A stretch of 64,000 bases of DNA from Intrasporangium calvum DSM 43043. Lineage in GTDB: Bacteria; Actinomycetota; Actinomycetes; Actinomycetales; Dermatophilaceae. A program made the translations under genes and the position numbers. This document shows positions 7,727-16,232 of the stretch, piece after piece (position 1 is the first letter of the stretch; every line of letters starts with the position of its first letter). The stretch spans positions 372,001 through 436,000 of the forward strand of contig NC_014830.1 of the NCBI RefSeq assembly GCF_000184685.1, read 5' to 3'. The notes under the pieces were generated by a model. That model searched no databases and had not been told where the DNA came from. It was given only the letters and a program-made list of their open reading frames with translations.

Positions 7727-9358
7727 ATGACCGACGTCCTCGACCCGACGCTGTCGCACACCCGCGGGGAGACCGACATCCCGCTGCTCGAGCAGACGAT
7801 CGGGGACAACCTCGACGCCACTGCGGCCCGCTTCCCCGACCGCGAGGCCCTCGTCGACGTCAGCCAGGGCAGACGCTGGACGTATGCCGCTCTGCTGGCT
7901 GACGTGGACCGGCTCGCTCGCGCTCTCCTGGCCATCGGGGTCAAGACGGGTGACCGGGTCGGCATCTGGGCGCCCAACTGCTCGGAGTGGACCCTCGTCC
8001 AGTACGCGACCGCGAAGATGGGCGCGATCCTCGTCAACATCAACCCCGCCTACCGGGCCCACGAGCTGCACTACGTCCTCGGCCAGGCCGGGATCTCCAC
8101 CCTCGTCGCGGCCGAGTCGTTCAAGTCGAGCAACTACCGCGAGATGATCGACGAGGTGCGACACGACGTGGCCTCCCTCGAACGGGTCATCTACATCGGC
8201 ACGGACGACTGGGACTCCACCCTCGCGGAAGCCGACCGGGTGAGTGCGACCGAGCTCAGCGGCATACAGGCTGCGCTGAAGCCCAGCGACCCGATCAACA
8301 TCCAGTACACGTCCGGCACGACCGGGTTCCCCAAGGGCGCCACCCTGAGCCACCGCAACATCCTCAACAACGGCTTCTTCGTCGGCGAGCTGTGCCGCTA
8401 CACCGAGGCCGACCGGGTCTGCATCCCGGTGCCCTTCTACCACTGCTTCGGCATGGTCATGGGCAACCTCGCCTGCACGACGCACGGCGCCTGCATGGTC
8501 ATCCCGGCGCCCGGCTTCGACCCCACGGCCACGCTGAAGGCGGTCCAGGACGAGCAGTGCACGAGCCTCTACGGCGTCCCGACGATGTTCATCGCCGAGT
8601 GGAGCCTGCCGAGCTTCGCCGACTACGACATCTCGTCCGTGCGCACCGGCATCATGGCCGGGTCGCCCTGTCCCGCCCCGCTGATGAAGCAGCTCATCGC
8701 CTCGGGAATCGAGGAGATGACGATCTGCTACGGCATGACCGAGACGTCACCGGTCTCCACCCAGAACCGCACCGACGACACCTTCGAGCAGAAGACCGGC
8801 ACCGTCGGCCGGGTCCACCCGCACCTCGAGATCAAGATCGTCGACCCGGGCACCGGGGAGACCGTGAGACGCGGGCAGGCCGGGGAGTTCCTGACCAAGG
8901 GCTACTCGGTGATGCTCGGCTACTGGGAGCAGCCCGACAAGACGGCCGAGGCGATCGAGGACGGCTGGATGCACACCGGCGACCTCGGTGTCATGCACGA
9001 CGACGGCTACGTGGAGATCACCGGCCGGATCAAGGACATGGTCATCCGCGGCGGCGAGAACGTGTACCCCCGCGAGATCGAGGAGTTCCTCTACACGCAC
9101 CCCGACATCCTCGACGCACAGGTCATCGGCGTTCCCGACTCCAAGTACGGCGAAGAGCTCTGTGCCTGGGTCCGGATGAGGGAGGGCGCCGAGCCGCTGA
9201 CGGCGGAGGCGTTGCGGGAGTTCTGCACCGGGCAGCTCGCGCACTACAAGATCCCCCGCTACGTCGAGGTGGTGGACGAGTTCCCGATGACGGTCACCGG
9301 CAAGATCCGCAAGGTCGAGATGCGCGAGCTGACCGCCAAACGGCTCGGGCTCGTCTGA
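7727..9358 (+). CDS. Fatty-acyl-CoA ligase (AMP-binding)
   Basis: A 543-residue adenylate-forming enzyme that would activate a fatty or related acid as acyl-AMP and then acyl-CoA. The P-loop YTSGTTGFPKGATLSH lies near residues 194-209, YGMTETSPVSTQNRT is the A5 motif, GWMHTGDLGVMHDDGYVEIT and GRIKDMVIRGGENVYPREIE are A7/A8, and the catalytic lysine is in TVTGKIRKVEM near the C-terminus. The start at 7727 follows GGAGAG at good spacing; a longer frame from 7658 has no ribosome site. The order of motifs resembles medium/long-chain ligases of the FadD type, but the substrate cannot be read from the sequence. It appears to stand alone. Confidence 0.92.
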   Translation: MTDVLDPTLSHTRGETDIPLLEQTIGDNLDATAARFPDREALVDVSQGRRWTYAALLADVDRLARALLAIGVKTGDRVGIWAPNCSEWTLVQYATAKMGAILVNINPAYRAHELHYVLGQAGISTLVAAESFKSSNYREMIDEVRHDVASLERVIYIGTDDWDSTLAEADRVSATELSGIQAALKPSDPINIQYTSGTTGFPKGATLSHRNILNNGFFVGELCRYTEADRVCIPVPFYHCFGMVMGNLACTTHGACMVIPAPGFDPTATLKAVQDEQCTSLYGVPTMFIAEWSLPSFADYDISSVRTGIMAGSPCPAPLMKQLIASGIEEMTICYGMTETSPVSTQNRTDDTFEQKTGTVGRVHPHLEIKIVDPGTGETVRRGQAGEFLTKGYSVMLGYWEQPDKTAEAIEDGWMHTGDLGVMHDDGYVEITGRIKDMVIRGGENVYPREIEEFLYTHPDILDAQVIGVPDSKYGEELCAWVRMREGAEPLTAEALREFCTGQLAHYKIPRYVEVVDEFPMTVTGKIRKVEMRELTAKRLGLV

Positions 9359-9489
9359 GCCGCGGGAGTCGGGCGACGACCTGAGTAGCGAAGCTCAGGT
9401 GGACTGCTCGCCACCAGCAGTACGGTGCGAGACAACGCCGCTCCTGGCGTCGGACGAGCGGGTAGGACCCGCAGCGGAGGAGGCCTTCG

Positions 9490-10533
9490 ATGGCCGTCGG
9501 ACTCGAGATCGTACTGACCCGCGGAGTCGCCGAGGGGGTCATCACGGGGGAGCAGGCAGAGCGGCTGCGACACCTCGGCGAGGACGGGACGGGGCCCGTC
9601 CCCGGTGAAGGGGCCTGGCAGTCGCCCACCAGGCGGGGCCCTTCGCTCGTCACGGAAGCGCTCGGCTACCTCGGCGGCATCATCCTGCTCGTCGGCGCGA
9701 TCCTCATCGGCTCCCAGTACTGGCCCGACGTCGACCCGCTCGTGCGTCTGGGCGTCGTGGTCCTCGTGGCAGTGGCCTTCGTCGTCGCCGGCGGCCTCGT
9801 GCCACGGGGACTCGACGCAGTCGGGACTCGGTTGCGCTCCGTCCTCTGGGCCCTCAGTGTGGCCGCCGGGACGGGCGCGGCCGCGATCCTCTTCTATGAC
9901 GTCGTCGACCTCGACGACGACCACGTCCCCGTACTGATGTTCCTGCTCGCCACGGTCTACGCGCTCGCGCTCTGGACCTGGCGTCCCACCGGGCTGCAGC
10001 TGGCCGTGGCCGCCGCCGGTACCGCCGTGACGGCCGGCCTGCTGGTCATGCTTCTCGTCGAGTCGTTCGATGCAGCGATCGCGGGCGTGCTGGTGGTGGG
10101 TGTCGTCTGGCTCGCGTTGGGCTGGGCCGCGGTGATCAGACCGCCGCGCGCTGCACTGGTCGTCGGGGCGGGCATCGTGTTCTTGGGCAGCCAGATGTAC
10201 GTCGTCGGCGGGTCAGGTCCGATCTGGGCCGTGCTGGCCTCAGCCGGACTGGTCGGCGTCGCCCTCTACCACCGCGACCTGATCATCCTCGGGATCGGCT
10301 CGCTCGGACTGCTGTTCGCCCTGCCGAACCTCATCTACGAATGGTTCCCCAGCGTGGTGGCGGCGGCCGTGAGTCTGCTCGTCGTCGGTGGCCTGCTCGT
10401 CGTCGCGGCCCTCTACACAGCCCGGCGCGGCCGGCAGCATCCCGGAGACGGTCCCGCAAAAGGCCCGGCAAACGGCGCCGCTGGCGGGCCAGCGAACGGC
10501 CCTGCCACCACGCCCGCCGGTCAGGAACGCTGA
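9490..10533 (+). CDS. DUF2157-type multi-pass membrane protein
   Basis: A 347-residue membrane protein. A short soluble N-terminus (LTRGVAEGVITGEQAERLRH) of the DUF2157 kind is followed by about nine hydrophobic segments, for example ALGYLGGIILLVGAILIGSQ, LGVVVLVAVAFVVAGGL and AAVSLLVVGGLLVVAALYTA. The C-terminal tail after the last segment is low complexity, made of Pro/Gly/Ala/Asn repeats (GPAKGPANGAAGGPANGPAT). The start at 9490 follows GCGGAGGAGG. Function is unknown. Two strong hairpins follow the stop, so it is probably a single-gene unit. Confidence 0.75.
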   Translation: MAVGLEIVLTRGVAEGVITGEQAERLRHLGEDGTGPVPGEGAWQSPTRRGPSLVTEALGYLGGIILLVGAILIGSQYWPDVDPLVRLGVVVLVAVAFVVAGGLVPRGLDAVGTRLRSVLWALSVAAGTGAAAILFYDVVDLDDDHVPVLMFLLATVYALALWTWRPTGLQLAVAAAGTAVTAGLLVMLLVESFDAAIAGVLVVGVVWLALGWAAVIRPPRAALVVGAGIVFLGSQMYVVGGSGPIWAVLASAGLVGVALYHRDLIILGIGSLGLLFALPNLIYEWFPSVVAAAVSLLVVGGLLVVAALYTARRGRQHPGDGPAKGPANGAAGGPANGPATTPAGQER

Positions 10534-10547
10534 GCCGAGGTGGGTGG

Positions 10548-10582
10548 GTGCAGCGATCGGGGGCGCGACCCGATCGCTGCAC
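10548..10582 (+). terminator. Terminator hairpin after the membrane protein gene
   Basis: GTGCAGCGATCGGG pairs perfectly with CCCGATCGCTGCAC (14 bp) around a 7-base loop, 15 bases after the stop codon. It lacks a clear T-run. Confidence 0.7.
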
Positions 10583-10590
10583 GCAGGTCT

Positions 10591-10627
10591 GGAGCCGACT
10601 CTCGCCCAAAGAGCGAGGGTCGGCTCC
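10591..10627 (+). terminator. Second hairpin, possibly leader of the next gene
   Basis: GGAGCCGAC pairs with GTCGGCTCC, extended inward by TCTCGC/GCGAGG with a mismatch. It follows the first hairpin by 8 bases, giving two stem-loops in tandem about 75 bases before the next start. Confidence 0.55.
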
Positions 10628-10700
10628 TGCGCCGGCGCTCCTCTGCGCAGTAGGTTCTCCGGAGGAGGCTCGACTCAAACCGTCACCTGAAGGGGTTGGC

Positions 10701-12638
10701 ATGCCGGACAACATGCAGACGATCCTGTGGATCGTCCTTGCGCTGGTCGTCGTTGCACTGGTCATCTGGTTGCTGGTCTCGTCATCGAGACGCCGAAAGC
10801 TCGAAGCACGGCAACGCGCCGATGCGGCCGCGCTGCGGGCCCGAGCGGAGGAGCAACGGTCCCGGGTCCAGGTCGTGGAGGATCGCGCCTCCGTGGTCGG
10901 CGCGATCGCGGATGACGCCCGGGCCGAGGCCGAGGCGAAGGCCGCGGAGGCGGCGCGCCTCGAGCGCCAGGCCGAGCACGAGCGCGCGGCGGCGGAGGCG
11001 GCCCGACACGAGCGCGAGACATTGGTGCGAGAGGCCGACCGCCTCGATCCCGACGTGCGCACGGATGACGAGGGCTACCGGGTGGACCGGTCCGGCCATC
11101 GGCTGGAGGGCGACGGGCAGCGGGCGGAGGAGCGGGGGGCCTTCGGCCGGCCCGGCGGCGCACCCGGGTCGGTGGCTGCGGGCGTGGCGCTGGGGTCCGC
11201 CGGAGCAGCAGCGGCCCCCACCGACCGTCCTGGCGGTCCCCGGCCCTTCACCGAGGAGGAGGACGAGCCCGATCTCGCGGACGCAGAGAACCCCTTTGCG
11301 GGACGAGATGACTCGGAGTCCCGAGCCGAGCACGTGGCAGACGCCGCGGTCCAGCTGGCGGCAGACGAACGTGCGCCGGAGACGGCGGATCCTGACTGGG
11401 TCAACAGCCCCGTCGAGGACATCGACGACGACGAGCTGGCCGCCTCGGCCGCGGAGGAGACCGCAGCTGAGGACTGGATCAACGGCCCCGAGCAGACATC
11501 CGGCGGCGCCCCGCCCTACACGTCGGAGGGCGCGCCGGCCGTCGAGGTCGACGAAGCCGGGGCTGTTGCGCCAGGTGCTGCCGCGGGTACCGGTCCTGCG
11601 AGCACGACCGACGCGCGAGAGGACGAGGCGATGACGAACGAGGACGCCGACTGGGTCAACGGTCCGGTCGAGGACGTGGACCAGGAGGAGATCGATGCCT
11701 CCGCGGCGGCAGAGACGGACGCCGCAGACTGGATCAACGGACCGTCGGACGACGAGGCGGTGACGTCGCACGGCGGGTCACCCCAGGATGCCGGGTCGGC
11801 TGCGTTCGAGGAGCAGCTGGCGGCTGATCCGATGACGGTCGACCACGTGGACGTGCCGGCGCTGGACGACCGGGACGACGTGGTCGTGGGCGGCGGGACC
11901 CCGAGCGACGACCCCGGTGACCACCGGGGACAGCCGTGGTCGACGGATCTCACCACGCCGGGCGGCGCGGGCTCGACCTCGGCCGCGACGAGCGGGGCGG
12001 CCCAGGAGCCGGCGGCCCCCGCGGGCCATGGTGAGGAGCAGGAGCAGGCATCTCGGGCCGAGGTCCGATGGAACGACGAGCAGGAGCCGGACGCCGCGGG
12101 GGAGGACGGCGCCGAGGCGCACGCAGCCCGGAACCCAGGACCCATCGAGCACTCCGGCGATGCTCCCCTTCTGGACGACGCCGCGGGGACCGACGAGGGC
12201 GACGAGGCAACTTCCGAGTCGTCCGAGTCGTCCGAGTCGGAGTTGGAGGCGGAGGCGGAGGCGGTGGCGGAGCGGTCCCAGCCGCCGTTCGGACGTGATG
12301 AGCGCCTCGACGTCGAGCCGGCCGCCGAGCCTGCCGGCTCCGAGGTGCCGCCCCTCGACGACTCCGGGTTGCTTGACCAGGACGAGACGCCCGCGGCCCC
12401 GCCGCAGGAGCGCCGGATCTCGAACTTCGACGAGGTGCGGGACGGTGGCTTCGGGATCGGCTCGGCCGCACCGCTCGACGACCGTGCGCAGCCCCTCGGC
12501 CATGCGGTCAAGGGCTACCGTGACTCCAACACCTTCCTCGCTCCCGGCGCGTCCGGTTATGAGGACCGCGAGCCCGACGTGTGGTTCTTCAACGAGGAGG
12601 CCGCGCGCCGAGCCGGCTTCAACCCCACCAGCGAGTAA
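10701..12638 (+). CDS. Acidic membrane-anchored protein with C-terminal sunset-like domain
   Basis: A 645-residue protein starting MPDNMQTILWIVLALVVVAL, a single membrane segment at residues 8-28. A charged coiled coil of Ala/Glu/Arg follows (about 30-120). The middle is very acidic and probably disordered, with an imperfect repeat DWVN(S/G)PVED(I/V)D...DWINGP around residues 232-263 and 317-348, and a run of Ser-Glu near residue 510. The last 75 residues, FGIGSAAPLDDRAQPLGHAV to VWFFNEEAARRAGFNPTSE, match the conserved actinobacterial ending known as the sunset domain. Start 10701 follows AAGGGG. Function is unknown; a structural or envelope-associated role is a guess. Confidence 0.8.
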   Translation: MPDNMQTILWIVLALVVVALVIWLLVSSSRRRKLEARQRADAAALRARAEEQRSRVQVVEDRASVVGAIADDARAEAEAKAAEAARLERQAEHERAAAEAARHERETLVREADRLDPDVRTDDEGYRVDRSGHRLEGDGQRAEERGAFGRPGGAPGSVAAGVALGSAGAAAAPTDRPGGPRPFTEEEDEPDLADAENPFAGRDDSESRAEHVADAAVQLAADERAPETADPDWVNSPVEDIDDDELAASAAEETAAEDWINGPEQTSGGAPPYTSEGAPAVEVDEAGAVAPGAAAGTGPASTTDAREDEAMTNEDADWVNGPVEDVDQEEIDASAAAETDAADWINGPSDDEAVTSHGGSPQDAGSAAFEEQLAADPMTVDHVDVPALDDRDDVVVGGGTPSDDPGDHRGQPWSTDLTTPGGAGSTSAATSGAAQEPAAPAGHGEEQEQASRAEVRWNDEQEPDAAGEDGAEAHAARNPGPIEHSGDAPLLDDAAGTDEGDEATSESSESSESELEAEAEAVAERSQPPFGRDERLDVEPAAEPAGSEVPPLDDSGLLDQDETPAAPPQERRISNFDEVRDGGFGIGSAAPLDDRAQPLGHAVKGYRDSNTFLAPGASGYEDREPDVWFFNEEAARRAGFNPTSE

Positions 12639-12644
12639 CCCAAC

Positions 12645-12811
12645 GATCGAAAGAGCAGTTCGCGACGATCGAAAGAGCAGTTCGCGACGCGTCCCAGCGG
12701 AGGGCTGAGGCCGCCGGAACCTCCTTCACGGCTGAGTGTCGCGAACTGCTCTTTCGATCTGGTGTCGCGAACTGCTCTTTCGATCTGGTGTCGCGAACTG
12801 CTCTTTCGATC
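12645..12811. repeat. Family B repeat array (2 direct + 3 inverted units)
   Basis: The 22-base unit GATCGAAAGAGC+AGTTCGCGAC occurs at 12645-12666 and 12667-12688 back to back, then inverted at 12738-12759, 12764-12785 and 12790-12811 with TGGT between the inverted copies. Either forward copy can pair with any inverted copy, giving alternative 22-bp stems. The array fills the space between two convergent genes, and the last unit overlaps the stop codon of the leftward gene, so it probably serves as a two-way terminator. Confidence 0.92.
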
Positions 12812-14060
12812 AATCCCAGGTGCGGGCGTCGACGATGCGGCCGAAGTCGCCTTCGGGCAGCGCCTCGACCCGCCGGACGTTGGCCGCGAAGCGCAGCCCC
12901 GACCGCACCGACGACCGGACCTGCTCGAGGACCCGCTCGGCGTCCCCGCCTGACTCACCAGCGTTGACTGGGTCGTCGAGGACGACCTCGCAGGCCAGCT
13001 CGTCCTTGTGGTTGACCCGGTCGATGACGAAGCGCCACGCCGCGACGCCACCCACTCCGCTCATCACGGAGGCGGCCTGCCTCGGGTGAAGGAACATCCC
13101 CTTGACCTTGACCGCCTCACCGACTCGACCGAGCACCCCGGCCAGCCGCGCCGAGCCATCGGCCCCTGTCATCCACGCGGAAAGGTCACCGGTGCCGAAG
13201 CGGATGAGCGGGTAGTCGAGCCGCTGGAGGGTGACGACGACCTGGCCCTCGCCGTCTGAGACCGGAGCCCCGGTGGCGAGATCGCACACCTCGACGTGCA
13301 GGCCCGGCCCCGGCAGCAGGCCACTGCCCGGTGCGGTCTCGTATCCGATCAGCCCGACCTCGGCGGTCCCGTAGGACATCAGCACCGTGGGCACCCGTTC
13401 CTGGAGCAGCGCTCGCAGCGAGTCCGGAAGCGGCTCCGCCGTGACGAGCGCCTTCCGGAGGCGCCACCGGTCGACGGGCAGGCCGAGCTCGTCGAACCGG
13501 TCGATCAGCGCCTTGAGATAGCTGGGCAAGCCGACATAGGCCGTGACACCAAGGTCGGCGATGGCCCTGGCCTGCAGGTCCTGGTTGCCGATGCCACCGG
13601 GCACCACCACGGCCCCAACCGCACGGCAGCCCTCCTCGAACATCGCGCCCGCGGGGGACAGGTGGTAGCCGAAACAGTTGAGGACGACATCGCCGGAACC
13701 GATCCCGGCGGCAGCCAGGGCCGACGCCCACCGCCACGGGTCGGTCTCGTCGAGCTCGGGCTCGTAGATCGGCCCCGGTGACTGGAAGATCCGCCGCACG
13801 CCAGCACCGGGAGCGAGCAGACCACCGAACGGCGGGTCTGCCTGCTGCTGGGCGAGGACGTCGTCCTTGGTGAGGATCGGCAGGGCGGTGAGGTCGCCCG
13901 CGGCCAGGTCGTCGACCGTCAGACCTGCCTGCAGGACGCGCTCGGCGAAGGCCGGCACGACAGACGCAGCCCGGCGCACGACGTCGCCGACAGCGGGAGC
14001 CAGCTCAGCGGCATACGCCTCGACTGCCTCGGTGAGCGTGTGGGAACCATCGACCGACAC
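12810..14060 (-). CDS. PaaK-like AMP-dependent ligase
   Basis: A 416-residue adenylate-forming enzyme of the phenylacetate-CoA ligase type. Recognisable blocks are FGGLLAPGAGVRRIFQSPGP (weak P-loop region), GDVVLNCFGYHLSPAGAMFE, VPTVLMSYGTAEVGLIGYET (A5-like), YPLIRFGTGDLSAW (A7) and GRVGEAVKVKGMFLHPRQ (A8), which is the PaaK ending. The P-loop lacks the usual SSGTTG serine-threonine run, so the enzyme may be divergent. It is the last gene of the liv operon, 11 bases after livF. PaaK-like ligases often close such operons, which suggests that the imported substrate is a carboxylic acid. A family A core variant is embedded in its N-terminal codons (14002-14017). Confidence 0.8.
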   Translation of the reverse strand: MSVDGSHTLTEAVEAYAAELAPAVGDVVRRAASVVPAFAERVLQAGLTVDDLAAGDLTALPILTKDDVLAQQQADPPFGGLLAPGAGVRRIFQSPGPIYEPELDETDPWRWASALAAAGIGSGDVVLNCFGYHLSPAGAMFEEGCRAVGAVVVPGGIGNQDLQARAIADLGVTAYVGLPSYLKALIDRFDELGLPVDRWRLRKALVTAEPLPDSLRALLQERVPTVLMSYGTAEVGLIGYETAPGSGLLPGPGLHVEVCDLATGAPVSDGEGQVVVTLQRLDYPLIRFGTGDLSAWMTGADGSARLAGVLGRVGEAVKVKGMFLHPRQAASVMSGVGGVAAWRFVIDRVNHKDELACEVVLDDPVNAGESGGDAERVLEQVRSSVRSGLRFAANVRRVEALPEGDFGRIVDARTWD

Positions 14061-14071
14061 GGGAGCCCCTC

Positions 14072-14926
14072 TCAGAGCCAGCGCTTGCGGCGCTTGTAGT
14101 GCTTGACGTCGCGGAAGCTCTTCCGCCCGCCGGACTCGCCGAGGCCGAGGTAGAACTCCTTGACGTCCGGGTTCTCCTGCAGCTCCTGGGCGGTGCCCTC
14201 GAGGACGATCCGGCCCTGCTCCATGATGTAGCCGTGGTCGGCGACCTCGAGGGCGCGCCGGGCGTTCTGCTCGATGACGAGGACGGTCAGGCCCATCTCC
14301 TCGTTGACCCGCTTGATGAAGGCGAAGATCTCCTTGACGAGCAGGGGGGCGAGGCCGAGCGACGGCTCGTCGAGCATGAGCAGCTTGGGCTTGGCCATCA
14401 GGGCGCGACCGATGGCGAGCATCTGCTGCTCACCGCCGGAGAGATAGCCCGCGACCCGGGCCCGCATGTCGCTGAGCTTCGGCAGGAGCGCATACACCTC
14501 GGCGAGGTCGCTCTGGATGTCGATGCGCCCGCGGAAGTAGGCGCCGGAGATGAGGTTCTCCTCGACCGTGAGGTGCTCGAAGATGTGCCTGCCCTCCATG
14601 CAGAGGGAGAGGCCCAGGCGGACCCGCTCGGCGGCGTCGAGGTGGGTGACGTTCTTGCCGCCGAAGAGGATCGACCCGTCGGTGACCTCGCCGTGCTCGG
14701 TCGGGAGCAGCCCGGAGATCGCCTTGAGGGTCGTCGACTTGCCGGCGCCGTTCGAGCCGAGCAGCGCGACGATCTTGCCCTCGGGCACCGCGAGCGAGAG
14801 CCCGCGGAGCACGAGGATGACGTCGTCGTAGATGACCTCGACGTTGTTGATGGTGAGCAGGTCGGTGGTGGCCGGCCCGGGCGCTACCGCGCCGGCCACC
14901 GTCCCGCTCACAGGGGTCGAGGTCAT
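14072..14926 (-). CDS. livF: Branched-chain-type ABC transporter ATPase LivF
   Basis: A 284-residue ABC ATPase. Walker A is ALLGSNGAGKSTT, the signature is YLSGGEQQMLAIGRAL, Walker B is KLLMLDEPSLGLAPLL, and the switch histidine region follows in TVLVIEQNARRALEVADHGY. The short length and the sequence GRIVLEGTAQELQENPDVKE (F)YLG are typical of LivF. It would energise import through LivH/LivM together with LivG. It overlaps the end of the binding-protein gene by 4 bases (ATGA). The C-terminus carries a family-unusual basic tail FRDVKHYKRRKRWL. Confidence 0.93.
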   Translation of the reverse strand: MTSTPVSGTVAGAVAPGPATTDLLTINNVEVIYDDVILVLRGLSLAVPEGKIVALLGSNGAGKSTTLKAISGLLPTEHGEVTDGSILFGGKNVTHLDAAERVRLGLSLCMEGRHIFEHLTVEENLISGAYFRGRIDIQSDLAEVYALLPKLSDMRARVAGYLSGGEQQMLAIGRALMAKPKLLMLDEPSLGLAPLLVKEIFAFIKRVNEEMGLTVLVIEQNARRALEVADHGYIMEQGRIVLEGTAQELQENPDVKEFYLGLGESGGRKSFRDVKHYKRRKRWL

Positions 14927-16140
14927 GACTCCGGCGTCTGGTTCGCTGCGAGCTCGACCATCTGGCCCGCCTTGACCTCGTAGATGCCGGTGCCGGTGGA
15001 CCCGCGGTGCGAGTCCGCCGTGAAGGAGACCGTGCCGGCTCCGACGACGCCGCCGGTGTCGACCGAGACGGACTCGAGGGCCTTCTTGATCGACTCGCCG
15101 GTCAGCTCGCCACCAGCGTCGAGGGCCTTCTCGATGCCCTTGGCCATGACGTCCATCGTGTACCAGCCCTGCGCGTAGTGCAGACCCTTGTCGGCGAGCG
15201 AGGAGCCCTTGCTCTTGAGGTAGTCGTCGATGACCTTGTGGCCGGGCTTCTCGGCGGTCGGCGGGGCGAACGGCTGGACCATGACGTGGCCCTCGGCGTT
15301 GTCCGCGCCGGCCGTCTTGATGAACAGCTCGTCAGAGCACCAGTTGAGGCAGACGATCTTCATGTCGAGGCCCTGGGCCTTGATGTCCTTGGCGACCTGG
15401 GCCGCCGGCGACGAGACGTTCTGGATGACGATGTACTTCGCGCCCTGGCTCTTCGCCTGGGTGAGCAGGCCGACCTGGTTGGGGGTCTTGGGCATCGGGT
15501 AGGCCTTGTAGCCAAGGTTGAGGCCCTTCTCGGTGACCCACTTCTGGCCGTCGGCGACCGGCGCGAGGCCGAACGGGCTGTCGTTGTGGAAGACCGCGAC
15601 CTCGGCCTTGCCGCCGGCGTCCTTGGCGATCCAGTTGAGCGCGACGCGCATCTGGTCCGAGTAGGTCGGGGCGACGACGAAGTTGTAGGCGGACTGCTTC
15701 GGGTCGGTCAGCGGCTCCGCGTAGGAGGCCGACATGAACGGCAGCTTGTCGGCGGCGACCTTGGTGCGCAGGGCCTCGGAGTCACCGGTGCCCCAGCCCT
15801 GGATGGCGACGGCGCCGTCGTTGACGTACTTCTTGTAGAGCTCCTCGGCCCGGGGCACGAGGTAGGCGTAGTCGTTGGAGTCGGCGTCGATCTGGTGGCC
15901 CTTGATCCCGCCCTTGGCGTTGATCCAGTCGATGTAGCCGAGCATGCCGTCGTTGTACGGCGTGCCGACGTCGCCGGTGGCGCCGGTGCGGTCGGCGATG
16001 ATGCCGATCTTGATCGGGGCGGTGTCGCCCGAGCCGCCGTCGCCGGGGCTGGTGTCGGTCGCTGCTCCGCCGCACGCGGACAGGGCGAGTGCAGCGGCTG
16101 CCGTCGTGGCGACCGCCGCTATGCGGGTGCTGAACTTCAT
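14923..16140 (-). CDS. livK: ABC transporter substrate-binding lipoprotein LivK-like
   Basis: A 405-residue exported binding protein (type I periplasmic fold). The signal peptide MKFSTRIAAVATTAAAALAL ends in a lipobox LSAC, with the lipidated Cys at residue 23. The mature part begins IKIGIIADRTGATGDVGTPY, the standard opening of the family, and contains the helix-strand patterns expected for two lobes. The start at 16140 follows GGAGAAGAA; a frame continues upstream without a better site. It lies 92 bases after livM in a seven-gene operon. The substrate is not necessarily an amino acid: the operon also holds two acyl-CoA ligases. Confidence 0.9.
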   Translation of the reverse strand: MKFSTRIAAVATTAAAALALSACGGAATDTSPGDGGSGDTAPIKIGIIADRTGATGDVGTPYNDGMLGYIDWINAKGGIKGHQIDADSNDYAYLVPRAEELYKKYVNDGAVAIQGWGTGDSEALRTKVAADKLPFMSASYAEPLTDPKQSAYNFVVAPTYSDQMRVALNWIAKDAGGKAEVAVFHNDSPFGLAPVADGQKWVTEKGLNLGYKAYPMPKTPNQVGLLTQAKSQGAKYIVIQNVSSPAAQVAKDIKAQGLDMKIVCLNWCSDELFIKTAGADNAEGHVMVQPFAPPTAEKPGHKVIDDYLKSKGSSLADKGLHYAQGWYTMDVMAKGIEKALDAGGELTGESIKKALESVSVDTGGVVGAGTVSFTADSHRGSTGTGIYEVKAGQMVELAANQTPES

Positions 16141-16232
16141 TTCTTCTCCATTCATCGGTCGCCTGGTGGCGGGTGGGGGTCTGCCTGAGTGGTGCGGGGT
16201 GGGACGTGGGGCCTGGTGGGACGAGGGGCGCG

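Noticed and set aside
12645-12811. CRISPR array
   Set aside because: Units are inverted as well as direct, spacers are 0 or 4 bases, and no cas genes are present.
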